A DNA stretch of 64,000 nt from PALSA-1316 sp964499365 (GTDB lineage Bacteria; Nitrospirota; Thermodesulfovibrionia; Thermodesulfovibrionales; UBA6898). Position 1 is the first letter of the stretch. The number at the start of each line of letters is the position of its first letter. The notes beneath the pieces were generated by a model. It did no database searches and was not told where the DNA came from. It worked only from the letters and a program-made list of their open reading frames with translations. The translations under genes and the position numbers were made by a program. Positions 34,561 through 42,335 of the stretch are shown piece after piece. The DNA is taken from NCBI GenBank assembly GCA_964499365.1, contig CAZCKU010000003.1, forward strand, positions 62,001 to 126,000. The letters are read 5' to 3'.

Positions 34561-34607
34561 TTAGTACCAAATTAGATAATATTACCTTTTTGGTAACTAA
34601 TAGTCAA
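34561..34607 (-). promoter_or_regulatory. Promoter with overlapping operator for the SMC operon
   Basis: On the minus strand, TTGACT (34607-34602) and TAATAT (34584-34579) are spaced by exactly 17 bases. Inverted repeats TTAGTACCAAA (34561-34571) and TTTGGTAACTAA (34589-34600) cover the spacer and the region around the start point. A dimer of the downstream wHTH protein could bind both arms and block transcription. Confidence 0.68.
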
Positions 34608-34690
34608 GACAGCACCTAAGTCATTGAAAATACTGAATAATAAGTGTGACTCATGTCCATCGGCATTGAAAATTGACCCACCTCAGGCAG

Positions 34691-35143
34691 TCAGTCTTTT
34701 GTTAGAGTTTCTGGTCTTGATTCTCCAAAAAAATACGGTACATTAGTAGCAACGGCTATTGGAGGTAAACGATTGATTAAATGGTAAGGCTGGAAGGCAT
34801 CCGAGAACTGCATATTTTGAACCTGCTTACACTTTTTCTCAGTTTCAGCGGTGTTTGCCGCACGGGTTTGTGTCACAGACAGGAGATAACGGATTATATA
34901 AAGCGATCAGAACGCTTACGGGAAGGGCACCACATCCGATACGCCAGGTCTGGCCTTTACCAGTCCAAAGCATGCCAACCTGTAATCCAATGGCTCTTGA
35001 CCGAAACCGGCGCACCTCACAGTGCGATCGATTACCGTTGAGGAAAACAAATCGGCGTACAGGTAATCCGTTTTGATCAGATTACTCTTGTAACCTATCT
35101 TTTGAAATGCATTCGTAATGTCTTTGAATATCGCGGCATCCAT
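34691..35143 (-). pseudogene. Frameshifted remnant of an unidentified gene
   Basis: Two protein-like stretches lie in different frames. One covers 35143-34916 (KDITNAFQKIGYKSNLIKTD, then GQEPLDYRLACFGLVKARPG). The other covers about 34900-34691 and ends RPETLTKD. Joined across one frameshift near 34910 they would give a protein of about 150 residues. The first segment looks conserved in composition, but I do not recognise it. It lies inside the IS21 debris and may be cargo or an older gene broken by insertion. Confidence 0.45.
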
Positions 35144-35171
35144 ACATGTTCCCGATGTGGTTCGGGACAGT

Positions 35172-35249
35172 TTATACCCCTCGGGCTATCTCCCGGATGG
35201 ACCTCATGCCCCTATGGTACGTACATCGAATCTTAAGGATTGTTTCCAC
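35172..35249 (-). pseudogene. N-terminal fragment of istA (IS21 transposase)
   Basis: A GTG at 35249 with AAGGAGAT before it opens a 25-codon frame. It encodes VETILKIRCTYHRGMRSIRE and IARGV before a stop. This is the typical IstA N-terminal helix-turn-helix opening (hydrophobic-x-x-H-R-x-G-M-S-I-R-E-I-A). The rest of istA and all of istB are missing. Confidence 0.6.
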
Positions 35250-35413
35250 TATCAGTATCTCCTTTCTTTTACTCTCCCTCCGGTTCCCTGAAGAGAGTGC
35301 ACTATATGCTGAGCCGGGTCACTTTTGCATGCCGATTAACCTCGTAATCGGAGTCTTTATACTGAGTGTTCCTGTCAACCCTTCAACCTACCTTTGAATT
35401 CACTCTTCTGGCA

Positions 35414-35839
35414 TTACTGAGCAGACCTACACTCGTCATATCGCTCGATCCTGGATAGCTCATATTTAGATGGCTCGCTGAACACTGGGCCGTCCAACTT
35501 CGCAGTGCAACTGTAGTCGAAAAGTACGATGCTTCCGCTTTGTGGATCCTTGGCAACAAGCAGATAATAGCTGCTCTTGGGAAATACCTTAATTGTGTAT
35601 CGTCTCAGGGCGTCGTAGTAATCGTCAGGCACGCGTTCTTTGATAAACATCATGAAACTCTGCCCGTCAAAACTATCCGGAATGCTTGTCCCGAACTCCC
35701 CTATTACCTTGTCCGATGCAAACGTAACAGCGGATGACAGTATGCCGTAGTCACGTCTTTGTTCCTCGGAGAGCCCCACACAAGCCCCGGTACAGATCAT
35801 GAGGACTAGAATAAGCGCGCCAAACAATTGCTTTGTCAT
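35414..35839 (-). CDS. Lipoprotein, last gene of the nuclease/patatin operon
   Basis: The protein has 141 residues from the ATG at 35839, with GGGGGT before it and only 2 bases after the upstream stop. A type II signal peptide with lipobox CTGAC gives a lipidated Cys at about residue 20. The mature domain of about 120 residues has no motif I recognise. It may serve as an envelope-located immunity or anchoring factor for the secreted enzymes of the operon (inference). Confidence 0.72.
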   Translation of the reverse strand: MTKQLFGALILVLMICTGACVGLSEEQRRDYGILSSAVTFASDKVIGEFGTSIPDSFDGQSFMMFIKERVPDDYYDALRRYTIKVFPKSSYYLLVAKDPQSGSIVLFDYSCTAKLDGPVFSEPSKYELSRIERYDECRSAQ

Positions 35840-35841
35840 GA

Positions 35842-36771
35842 CTACCCCCAATAAGTGACGACTTTACCCGGCTGTTCCATGTCCTCACCGGTGTCGAGAT
35901 TCCAGTTCCTGACAATATTGTTTACAGAGCTTGCCGTTATCAAGCCGGCGTAATATTTCTTCCACGCCTCAAGCACATTGTTTACCGCTCTCTCGAAGAC
36001 ATCGTCCCTGAACGAGCCCTTCGAACCATCGGGCAACAGCACCTTCCCGTAATACCTATGATAATGATCTTTATGATTTTCACGGATCTCCTCGCTGGTC
36101 TTATAAAGATATCCTTCGGCAATGCCTAGATGTCGGAACAGAGCGACTGTCTCTGAGCCCCCCTCGGCCGAATCGACTGCCTCCGTGTATGTTTTAAACC
36201 ATAGCGAGGGATGCGGCTCTTCTTCTTTGTATCCGTAATTAGCTAGCGCCTGCTGCTGCCAGAACTCCATCAGCTGTCCGAAATATGCAGAATGTGCACA
36301 GAATTTAAGAGCCGAGGAGTACTCCGCGTAATAAACATCATTATTTTTGATTTCGCGAAAGAGCAGGGAGTCCTGAGTCATCTCGCAAAGTCGGTGCTCG
36401 TCCTTATTCTGCTCATATGGACCCACTATCGCCTGGACGACCGGATGTACGGTGGCATCAGCTACAAGGTGTGACACATACCCCATCAGCCATGCAAACT
36501 GAATAGCTTCCGCAGGAGAGTCGGCTTGGTAACGGGATTTGAGGTCCGAAAAGCCTGTTTTCACCATCCCGTTTGTATTTTCATAGTGCATAACGTCAGC
36601 CCAATTGACATTGCCGGTTTTAAAGCTGAGATACGGCAGATCCGGACTTGCAGCCCCCAGGAACAAAAACTCAGAATGCTTGTTTAGTAGCCGAAACAGA
36701 TCGAAGGGAAGGTCCTTATACCTTCGCTTTGCCTCGTCGCATATCATGAAATGAGTGAAAGCTCCCGCCAT
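35842..36771 (-). CDS. Zinc-dependent phospholipase C-like protein
   Basis: The protein has 309 residues from the ATG at 36771, chosen because GAGGAAAAAGACAAC precedes it. The N-terminal half has the His/Asp pattern of the zinc phospholipase C/S1-P1 fold: THFMICDEAKRRY, FLFLGAASPDLPYL, VMHYEN, GYVSHLVADATVHP and DEHRLCEMTQD. These residues bind a trinuclear zinc centre in relatives. There is no signal peptide, so it may act in the cytoplasm or be exported by another route. It would attack phospholipids or phosphate esters. The next upstream gene encodes a 48-residue peptide 25 bases away. Confidence 0.78.
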   Translation of the reverse strand: MAGAFTHFMICDEAKRRYKDLPFDLFRLLNKHSEFLFLGAASPDLPYLSFKTGNVNWADVMHYENTNGMVKTGFSDLKSRYQADSPAEAIQFAWLMGYVSHLVADATVHPVVQAIVGPYEQNKDEHRLCEMTQDSLLFREIKNNDVYYAEYSSALKFCAHSAYFGQLMEFWQQQALANYGYKEEEPHPSLWFKTYTEAVDSAEGGSETVALFRHLGIAEGYLYKTSEEIRENHKDHYHRYYGKVLLPDGSKGSFRDDVFERAVNNVLEAWKKYYAGLITASSVNNIVRNWNLDTGEDMEQPGKVVTYWG

Positions 36772-36796
36772 GTTGTCTTTTTCCTCCCTATCCTTA

Positions 36797-36943
36797 TTAC
36801 GTGCTGTCTGATTGAGTTGGTACCGGAGCGGCGGGTTTTCCCTCAAATGTGGCCAATACCGCCATCTCAGCAACTCTTTTAGACAGTGCTTCCAAGAGGC
36901 TATCCGCTGTGTTCTGGAACTCGTTCTCGGTTAAGCTATCCAT
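36797..36943 (-). CDS. 48-residue acidic peptide between the two lipase genes
   Basis: The ATG at 36943 is preceded by AAGGAGA six bases upstream, and the frame ends with TAA at 36797. The product begins MDSLTENEFQNTADSLLEAL, is helical, then ends in a Pro/Thr/Ser-rich tail. Its position between the patatin and PLC-like genes in an otherwise tight operon suggests a small immunity or regulatory partner. Nothing is recognisable by family. Confidence 0.6.
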   Translation of the reverse strand: MDSLTENEFQNTADSLLEALSKRVAEMAVLATFEGKPAAPVPTQSDST

Positions 36944-37091
36944 TCTTCGATCTCCTTTTCCCTTATGAGATGCCTTTTTCCTTCAGGTTGACCGCCTATA
37001 AAGAGTTTAGATCAGTCCGACAAAGCCAGCCCAGCTTGACGTCCCCTATGTTTTTGCATATTGGGAAGAACATCATGTTAACCGGTACATA

Positions 37092-38210
37092 TCAGAGCTT
37101 TTGCTGTGGCGCTGGCCATTCCCCAGGGGTAATTCCTGGGGGGAGGGGCAGATGCCTCCTCAGGGCTGCATCCGCCAAGGCATATCCCCAGTTGATCAGA
37201 AGTCCCTGCTCTTCATCGGTGAATTTATTCAGCCTCGTCCTCATCGAGCATAATGAGGCAGTCAAAAAGTTGTCAGTGACCATGGCGTCGGGCAACTGGT
37301 AGTGGTTGATTTGGGTCTTGATTCCCCAGTAGGCGCCCTGGCGCTCTTTCCTTATGAAATCCTCGACCAACCGCCGCTTTCTCAGTGCTCTTGTCTGTTC
37401 GCTCATTATGCTTAGAGATCTGAGGAGCTGACTATGCCACAACGCGGATTGTTTCGTCTCAGGCCGTAAGGGTGCGCCAGCATCGCTGACGAGTACGGTT
37501 TTATAGTCGTTCCAAACCGCTTCGAGGCCGAGGTTATCATAGACTCCTCCATCGGTCAGGATCATCTCAGTCTGATACTTCTCCTCCTCGAACAGATCCG
37601 AGCCCTCGGTTTTCTCCCATGTCCCCACAGGACGCAATATGCATGGCGACAGAAACGGCGGAAAGGCACTGGAAGCCGTGATGGCTGAAGCCAAGCTAAT
37701 TACAGGGTTCCTAATCATGCCGATCCTGTAGTCGGCCATGTACGGCCTGGACAGCCTCACACTGACTCCCGTCTGTAAACTCGTCGCGTAGATGACAAAG
37801 TGTGGGCCATCTGTATCATCTGGAAGATCCTGCAGCGTAGAGTCGCCGAAGAGATGCTCCCGGTACTTTGCGGCCACCATATCGCTGATGCTTTTGAACA
37901 AGGAGAGTATTCCCGCAACGCCCGCCGACACGTCAATGTTCAGCGAGCAAAAGTGGCGTAAGGGGTCGGCAATTTCGGAATCGAAGTTGGTAGCTACGTC
38001 TTTATCATCAAATGTTAGCTGGCGCCATCGGTGACCCAATACACCGGCTGTGATAGAGCCGCCTGAAACGCTGCATATTCTGGTGATCTTTCTGAGGAGC
38101 CCAAGTTCGTTGATCCTCCAGAGGGCACCCAGATGAAATAATGTTGCCCTGAAACCCCCTCCTGAGAGGGCCAACCCGATCCCTTCTTTTACTTGATCTT
38201 TATCTACCAT
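37092..38210 (-). CDS. Patatin-like phospholipase
   Basis: The 372-residue protein has the oxyanion glycine loop ALSGGGFRA at residues 14-22, nucleophile Ser49 in CSVSGGS and catalytic Asp220 in ILTDGGVYDN. ASSAFPPFLSP (about 179-189) is also typical. All catalytic parts are present, so it should hydrolyse membrane phospholipids. There is no signal peptide. Patatin enzymes serve as membrane-killing effectors in several defence systems and as secreted toxins. A GGGG ribosome site precedes the ATG. Confidence 0.92.
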   Translation of the reverse strand: MVDKDQVKEGIGLALSGGGFRATLFHLGALWRINELGLLRKITRICSVSGGSITAGVLGHRWRQLTFDDKDVATNFDSEIADPLRHFCSLNIDVSAGVAGILSLFKSISDMVAAKYREHLFGDSTLQDLPDDTDGPHFVIYATSLQTGVSVRLSRPYMADYRIGMIRNPVISLASAITASSAFPPFLSPCILRPVGTWEKTEGSDLFEEEKYQTEMILTDGGVYDNLGLEAVWNDYKTVLVSDAGAPLRPETKQSALWHSQLLRSLSIMSEQTRALRKRRLVEDFIRKERQGAYWGIKTQINHYQLPDAMVTDNFLTASLCSMRTRLNKFTDEEQGLLINWGYALADAALRRHLPLPPGITPGEWPAPQQKL

Positions 38211-38255
38211 TGCATCCCCTTTCCATTTGATATACGCTCCCTCTATGCATCAGGA

Positions 38256-39335
38256 TCACGCATTCGTCTCCGGTTGCTTCCGCCGACTTTCGTTTGAAAA
38301 CGTAGCAATGATCTTGTCCATAACTGAAAACAGCAGCTCTACCCCATATCCGGCAACAAAGGCCAGCGCAAACGGGGAAATTGTCTTCAACGATGCGTCG
38401 GTGCTGGGGCTGATGAACCATCCTATTGCGAGGCCTGAAAGTCCCCCCAAGAGAAAACGTGCCAGGTAGAGGACCTTGGATTCACGCGTATAGGTGACGT
38501 TTCTGATCTCGGTAGAGAGGGTCCGTAGAATATGGGCGCATGCTCCGACGAAGCCGTACAAAAGCGGCAGCAGATACGATTGCATTACAAGGAGTATGAA
38601 AGTGGAGTCCTGGAGCATGATGATCTGTCCCATTGCTTCTTTGTCATGCTTCTCCGGACCCTCGACCGGCTTTGAGGCCTCAGGCGTTGATGCCCTCATG
38701 CCCAGCCCGATTATGGCGAGCCACTTTTCCAAGATCTTGAAACTCGCACGGTATTTGCGCTCAAGCGATTCCTTCTTGCCAGAGAGCGCACCCAGTTCAG
38801 GGTTGGCCGCCGCCGTTGTCTCCTTGCCCGGCGTCTTCTTTATCTCGGCAAGAAGCTTCTGCTTGTCCACCTCCACCTGTGCGATTTTATCAGGAAGATG
38901 GTTTAATTCAGACACGACGGCCGTACCGTAAGAGAAAAGGATCTGGAACATAAGAAGCATAGTTATAAAAATGACAGTCAGCCGGCGATAGTAGTTGACT
39001 GACTTGTCGGCGTCCGAGACTTTCGGACTCTTAAGTAGTTTACGAAGAAATGGCAAGCCTCCCTCGTAAATCTTGCCGAGGGCCCTGAGGCTGTGTACGC
39101 TTACCGGTTGTACGGCCTTGGCGAGAGAGTCGTAGGCCAGCCAAAATGAGGTATCGACTTTATTGCTCCACTTATCAGGAGTAGCCGCAACGTGCTTAGC
39201 CTCGACGATATCAGTTACTACCTTCTCCGCAACAGTCAGACCCCGCTGGGCGGCAAACTCAAGGAGCAGTTCGGCCTGATTAATGGCGTCAACCGGGATG
39301 ACTCCATGGTTATCATTTGCATTTCCTTTATTCAT
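38256..39335 (-). CDS. Membrane protein with four predicted helices and a coiled linker
   Basis: The 359-residue protein has a cytoplasmic N-terminal region of about 115 residues. Hydrophobic helices lie at about 120-140, 246-268, 290-308 and 320-338. Between the first and second is a loop of about 100 residues with coiled-coil character (VDKQKLLAEIKK, KKESLERKYR). GGGGATCT precedes the ATG. It lies 45 bases upstream of the patatin gene and could anchor or gate the lipase at the membrane (inference). The family is not recognised. Confidence 0.72.
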   Translation of the reverse strand: MNKGNANDNHGVIPVDAINQAELLLEFAAQRGLTVAEKVVTDIVEAKHVAATPDKWSNKVDTSFWLAYDSLAKAVQPVSVHSLRALGKIYEGGLPFLRKLLKSPKVSDADKSVNYYRRLTVIFITMLLMFQILFSYGTAVVSELNHLPDKIAQVEVDKQKLLAEIKKTPGKETTAAANPELGALSGKKESLERKYRASFKILEKWLAIIGLGMRASTPEASKPVEGPEKHDKEAMGQIIMLQDSTFILLVMQSYLLPLLYGFVGACAHILRTLSTEIRNVTYTRESKVLYLARFLLGGLSGLAIGWFISPSTDASLKTISPFALAFVAGYGVELLFSVMDKIIATFSNESRRKQPETNA

Positions 39336-39367
39336 AGATCCCCTCGTTACTTAATTTCGTGTTATCG

Positions 39368-39925
39368 TCACTCGATCTCAATGACGTATTCGCAAGGCTT
39401 GTCTTCGCAAGATACCGGTTCACCGTCGGCATAAACCACTTTTACCTTCCACCATCCCGGGCGCAAGTTCTGTTTCGCGCTCCAGGTTCTCCATTCGAAG
39501 TAACCTTTTTCATGTATCTGCCAGCTTAATTTCTGTATTACCTCGTGTTTCCCCACGGCAAGTTTGACCGCATCGATCGGATCAAGCGTCTCGTCAAACT
39601 GGGGATAGGGGCCGAGGTAGATAAACCATTGATGGAAGATGGGAAGCTTACCTTTGGTCTGAAGGTAGTCGAGAGCTTCCTCAGTCCCCTGCACCTTAGT
39701 CCAAAGGTAAAGTTGTCGAGTTCCGTGAACGCTTTCCAGAAACCTTTTTGCTGGGTTTTTGTTCTTGTCGATGCCGTTGGTCCATGCAGTTTCGGCAATG
39801 GTTATGGATGGATACTCGCCTGTCGCTATCGATGTCCCAAAAAGAAAGCACGTGCATACCAGGACCAGGCGGATGATAGTCTTTCTGAGAAAGGTGCGTA
39901 GACCGCTTCTGCAACTGTAGATCAT
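39368..39925 (-). CDS. Exported DUF2914-like protein
   Basis: The 185-residue protein has an N-terminal signal or anchor at about residues 16-36. Its C-terminal domain contains LYLWTKVQG, IFHQWFIYLG and FEWRTWSAKQNLRPGWWKVK. This is the Trp-rich pattern I associate with DUF2914, a small beta domain of unknown function. It probably faces the periplasm. GGAGGG precedes the ATG. It belongs to the nine-gene operon. Confidence 0.72.
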   Translation of the reverse strand: MIYSCRSGLRTFLRKTIIRLVLVCTCFLFGTSIATGEYPSITIAETAWTNGIDKNKNPAKRFLESVHGTRQLYLWTKVQGTEEALDYLQTKGKLPIFHQWFIYLGPYPQFDETLDPIDAVKLAVGKHEVIQKLSWQIHEKGYFEWRTWSAKQNLRPGWWKVKVVYADGEPVSCEDKPCEYVIEIE

Positions 39926-39978
39926 TGCTGCTCCCTCCTATTCGCTAAACTGATCACATGATTCATCATTGCCCGGCA

Positions 39979-40275
39979 TTATGCCTTTGACAAAAGACCA
40001 GCCACCTCTTTGGCTATTGCCAGTCCCGCCTTTCCTACTTGCTGAAGACGGTCTTTAAGTTCGGCCAAGCTCATGTTCTGCTGTGTAGCCTCACTGACAA
40101 TGGCTATGAGCTTGTCATATGTCTCTTGGTCGCTTATCTTCGGCCTCAGGGCAACCAGATCGGATTGAGAGGCGCTCTTGAGCGCCGAGAGTTCCTCAGA
40201 CAGAAGTGCATCAGCCGCCGCTGCGGCGCCGCTTGAGGCCTTCTTAAGCTTGTTTTTCAGATCGTCCCTTCCCAT
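39979..40275 (-). CDS. Small helical hypothetical protein
   Basis: The 98-residue all-helical protein begins MGRDDLKNKLKKASSGAAAA and has an amphipathic C-terminal helix (VGKAGLAIAKEVAGLLSKA) resembling a membrane-active peptide. A GGGGG ribosome site lies upstream, and the gene is 3 bases after the lipoprotein gene. It could be a membrane-binding effector or chaperone; unknown. Confidence 0.62.
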   Translation of the reverse strand: MGRDDLKNKLKKASSGAAAAADALLSEELSALKSASQSDLVALRPKISDQETYDKLIAIVSEATQQNMSLAELKDRLQQVGKAGLAIAKEVAGLLSKA

Positions 40276-40278
40276 GTT

Positions 40279-40956
40279 TCATTCCCCCTTTATTTTCTTC
40301 AGCAATTTCTGCTTCTGCTTGTCCACTTCTTTGATGGTCTGTTCTGCTTTCTTGATGTTTTCAATCGCCTGCGCTGCCCGCTCTGAAGCACCTATCAAGG
40401 CACTGTTCACCTGATCCCTTACGTCCTTGAGCTTCAGGGCCTGCAGGGCCTCGTCCTGGACTTCCTGCACTTTGCGGAGGCTGTTGAGGTGTGCGGTAAT
40501 CATGGCATTGGCACGTGCCATCCGGGTAAAGGACTCATCGACATAGGAAAGGAGCTGTTTCTCATCCGTATCGATCGGGTCGAGGAGTTGCTTTTTCTTG
40601 TTATCGATCTCGTCCATGGCAACTTCGGTCCAGACGCTCACTCCCTCAAAGGCCTGAAGCGGCTCCGGATCCTGAGCCAGCCCGATAAGATTGCCACTTT
40701 TTATGAATTCTCTGAGATATGCCGGCATCCACCGGTCATGCAGAAATGTTGTAGCCTGCCCCCTGAGAGTTGCAAAGTGCCTTTGAATTAACGCCCGATA
40801 CGAGACGTGGACAGCCTCCATATCTTGCCCGACGGTATAGGATAGTTCTACGACTTCCTTCGGTACTGTTGCGCACGCCGATACGAAAAATAATGATGAC
40901 ATAATGATGCAGCTAACGACATGTCGGATTATATTCCCCACTTGTTTACCCTCCAT
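40279..40956 (-). CDS. Lipoprotein with long helical domain
   Basis: The 225-residue precursor has lipobox FVSAC at about residues 24-28. The mature part is almost entirely helical and ends in a Lys-rich coiled coil (KKAEQTIKEVDKQKQKLLKK). The shape suggests a periplasmic stalk anchored in the membrane. It lies 19 bases downstream of the nuclease gene and 3 bases before the 98-residue gene. The ribosome site is weak. Function unknown. Confidence 0.7.
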   Translation of the reverse strand: MEGKQVGNIIRHVVSCIIMSSLFFVSACATVPKEVVELSYTVGQDMEAVHVSYRALIQRHFATLRGQATTFLHDRWMPAYLREFIKSGNLIGLAQDPEPLQAFEGVSVWTEVAMDEIDNKKKQLLDPIDTDEKQLLSYVDESFTRMARANAMITAHLNSLRKVQEVQDEALQALKLKDVRDQVNSALIGASERAAQAIENIKKAEQTIKEVDKQKQKLLKKIKGE

Positions 40957-40975
40957 AAATGATTACACACCATGA

Positions 40976-41833
40976 TTACTGCCACATTTCCGGACTGCTG
41001 ATTTCGAGTCTGTCCTGTGTTCCCTTATCCAAAGCAGACAGAAAGTCGAGACCAGCAACCTGTTCGATGCTTCGAATTGACGTTATATATGTTGGAATAG
41101 TCCCCCTTCTGAGGTCTGTATTCGGCATAAGAAAACCGATGGCCTCGTCGGCACCGGGATCGTAGACGATCTTGTAGAAGTGCGTGGGTACCGCCACTTC
41201 GTTCGGGCCGATGGTTCTTATGTTGTCGGTCAAAAAGATGGGACCGACATATACGTAGAGTTCCTTTCGCTTTTTCGTCCACCCGCGGATAGTGTTTTCC
41301 AGTTCCTCCCATATCCCCCGGTTGAACTTCTCGCCAACCTGGGGAGCCATGTTCGAAAGATAGAATGATTGCTTCATGGCCTTGGCCTTCCACTTGGCAT
41401 CGGCCGCCGGCATCATGTGACCCCTGTCATAGCCGCTTTTTGCATAGTCTTTCAGCTCGGCTCGCTGCCCCTTCGGGAGATCGGGGTCCGCAACGAATTT
41501 GTTAGACCGTTTAGTTGCCCCCTTCAGGTGACCGCTGGTAAGATGGTAGGCAACCCAGGTGGGAACTTTATAATTGGCATCGTGGCTTAACAGATATGCT
41601 TCGCGGCATAGGAGCACAGGGTCTTTACTGGGCACGCCATACTTGGCATGTTCGGCGCAGTCTTCAATCGGGCCTGCATAGGCGCTGACAGCAAAGAGGC
41701 TTATGATCAGCAACAGGAAAGTTGCTAAGACATGAAACGATGAGGGACGGGTCGCTCCCCTCCTCCCGGTAAAGATCAACGAATCGCAACTCCAACAATT
41801 GTTTTCCACAAGAAGTACTTTTTTCTTCCCCAT
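40976..41833 (-). CDS. Secreted DNA/RNA non-specific endonuclease (DRGH family)
   Basis: The protein has 285 residues from the ATG at 41833, supported by AAAGGGG upstream; the frame is open further to 41980. An extended signal sequence has its hydrophobic core at about 36-52 and cleavage near AYA-G. The active site is DRGHMMPAADAKW (Asp136 to His139), with Asn161 in LSNMAPQ and a following Glu in GIWEELE. This matches the beta-beta-alpha-metal nuclease family of Serratia nuclease and NucA. It would degrade DNA and RNA outside the cytoplasm. It is the first gene of the operon. Confidence 0.92.
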   Translation of the reverse strand: MGKKKVLLVENNCWSCDSLIFTGRRGATRPSSFHVLATFLLLIISLFAVSAYAGPIEDCAEHAKYGVPSKDPVLLCREAYLLSHDANYKVPTWVAYHLTSGHLKGATKRSNKFVADPDLPKGQRAELKDYAKSGYDRGHMMPAADAKWKAKAMKQSFYLSNMAPQVGEKFNRGIWEELENTIRGWTKKRKELYVYVGPIFLTDNIRTIGPNEVAVPTHFYKIVYDPGADEAIGFLMPNTDLRRGTIPTYITSIRSIEQVAGLDFLSALDKGTQDRLEISSPEMWQ

Positions 41834-41933
41834 AACTATTCCCCTTTCCTTAACGACAGTTTTTACGTATGATTCCGGAATCCCTCTTTTCGCACTACGG
41901 TGATCTCGCGGTGATCTCCTCTTGACAATTCGG

Positions 41934-42335
41934 CTATTGCTTGAACCGCGAACGACCTTCGCTTGGCACTGCCGGGACAATCACGTGGATCATCTTTTCA
42001 AGAAGATGCGGTTCAAAGGGTTTCCGCAGAAAGAAGTTTGCCCCCGCCTCAATGAAAGAGTTCTCGACGTCGTACGAGCCGCTCATCGCAATGATCGGGA
42101 AATCGCATTCTTCTTCCCGCACTCTCCTGATAAATTCAGGTCCTTGCATTTCAGGCATCTGAAAATCAACGATGGCGAGATCGCACGTTCCATTAAGCCG
42201 TATTAGATCCAGCGCCTCTGCGCCATTGCCTGCACATTCAGCGTGATAACCGTTTATCGTGCATAAGTCAGCCAGAAAGATCCTCATCTCGGGATTGTCG
42301 TCAACTATTAGGATCTTGAGGTCACTTGTTTTCAT
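41934..42335 (-). CDS. Stand-alone response regulator receiver protein
   Basis: The 133-residue CheY-like receiver has the acidic pair Asp12-Asp13, phospho-acceptor Asp57 (LAIVDFQMP), a Ser/Thr switch in IAMSGSY and Lys in LRKPFEP. There is no output domain, so it signals by protein contact. It lies about 100 bases upstream of the nuclease operon on the same strand and may or may not belong to it. No histidine kinase is adjacent. Confidence 0.92.
   Translation of the reverse strand: MKTSDLKILIVDDNPEMRIFLADLCTINGYHAECAGNGAEALDLIRLNGTCDLAIVDFQMPEMQGPEFIRRVREEECDFPIIAMSGSYDVENSFIEAGANFFLRKPFEPHLLEKMIHVIVPAVPSEGRSRFKQ

Larger units (their letters stand above)
34622..35395. mobile_element. Debris of IS21-family insertion(s)
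   Basis: CATTGAAAAT occurs twice in direct orientation (34622-34631 and 34664-34673), the second followed by TGACCCA, like IS21-type terminal repeats. At the other side lie an istA start fragment (35172-35249) and a terminal-type region with a CCGATTA/TAATCGG hairpin (35332-35351). The body of the element has been replaced or deleted. This separates the SMC operon from the nuclease/patatin operon. Confidence 0.55.

Noticed and set aside
34631..34656. Possible far end of the Tn7-like element (shared TGAATAATAAG with 19748-19758)
   Set aside because: The match is only 11 bases, lies in direct rather than inverted orientation, and no CCAAC-type repeats accompany it.
35842..40956. CBASS-type defence system because of the patatin and nuclease genes
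   Set aside because: There is no CD-NTase cyclase or HORMA/TRIP13 gene, and the nuclease is a secreted DRGH enzyme rather than a CBASS effector type.
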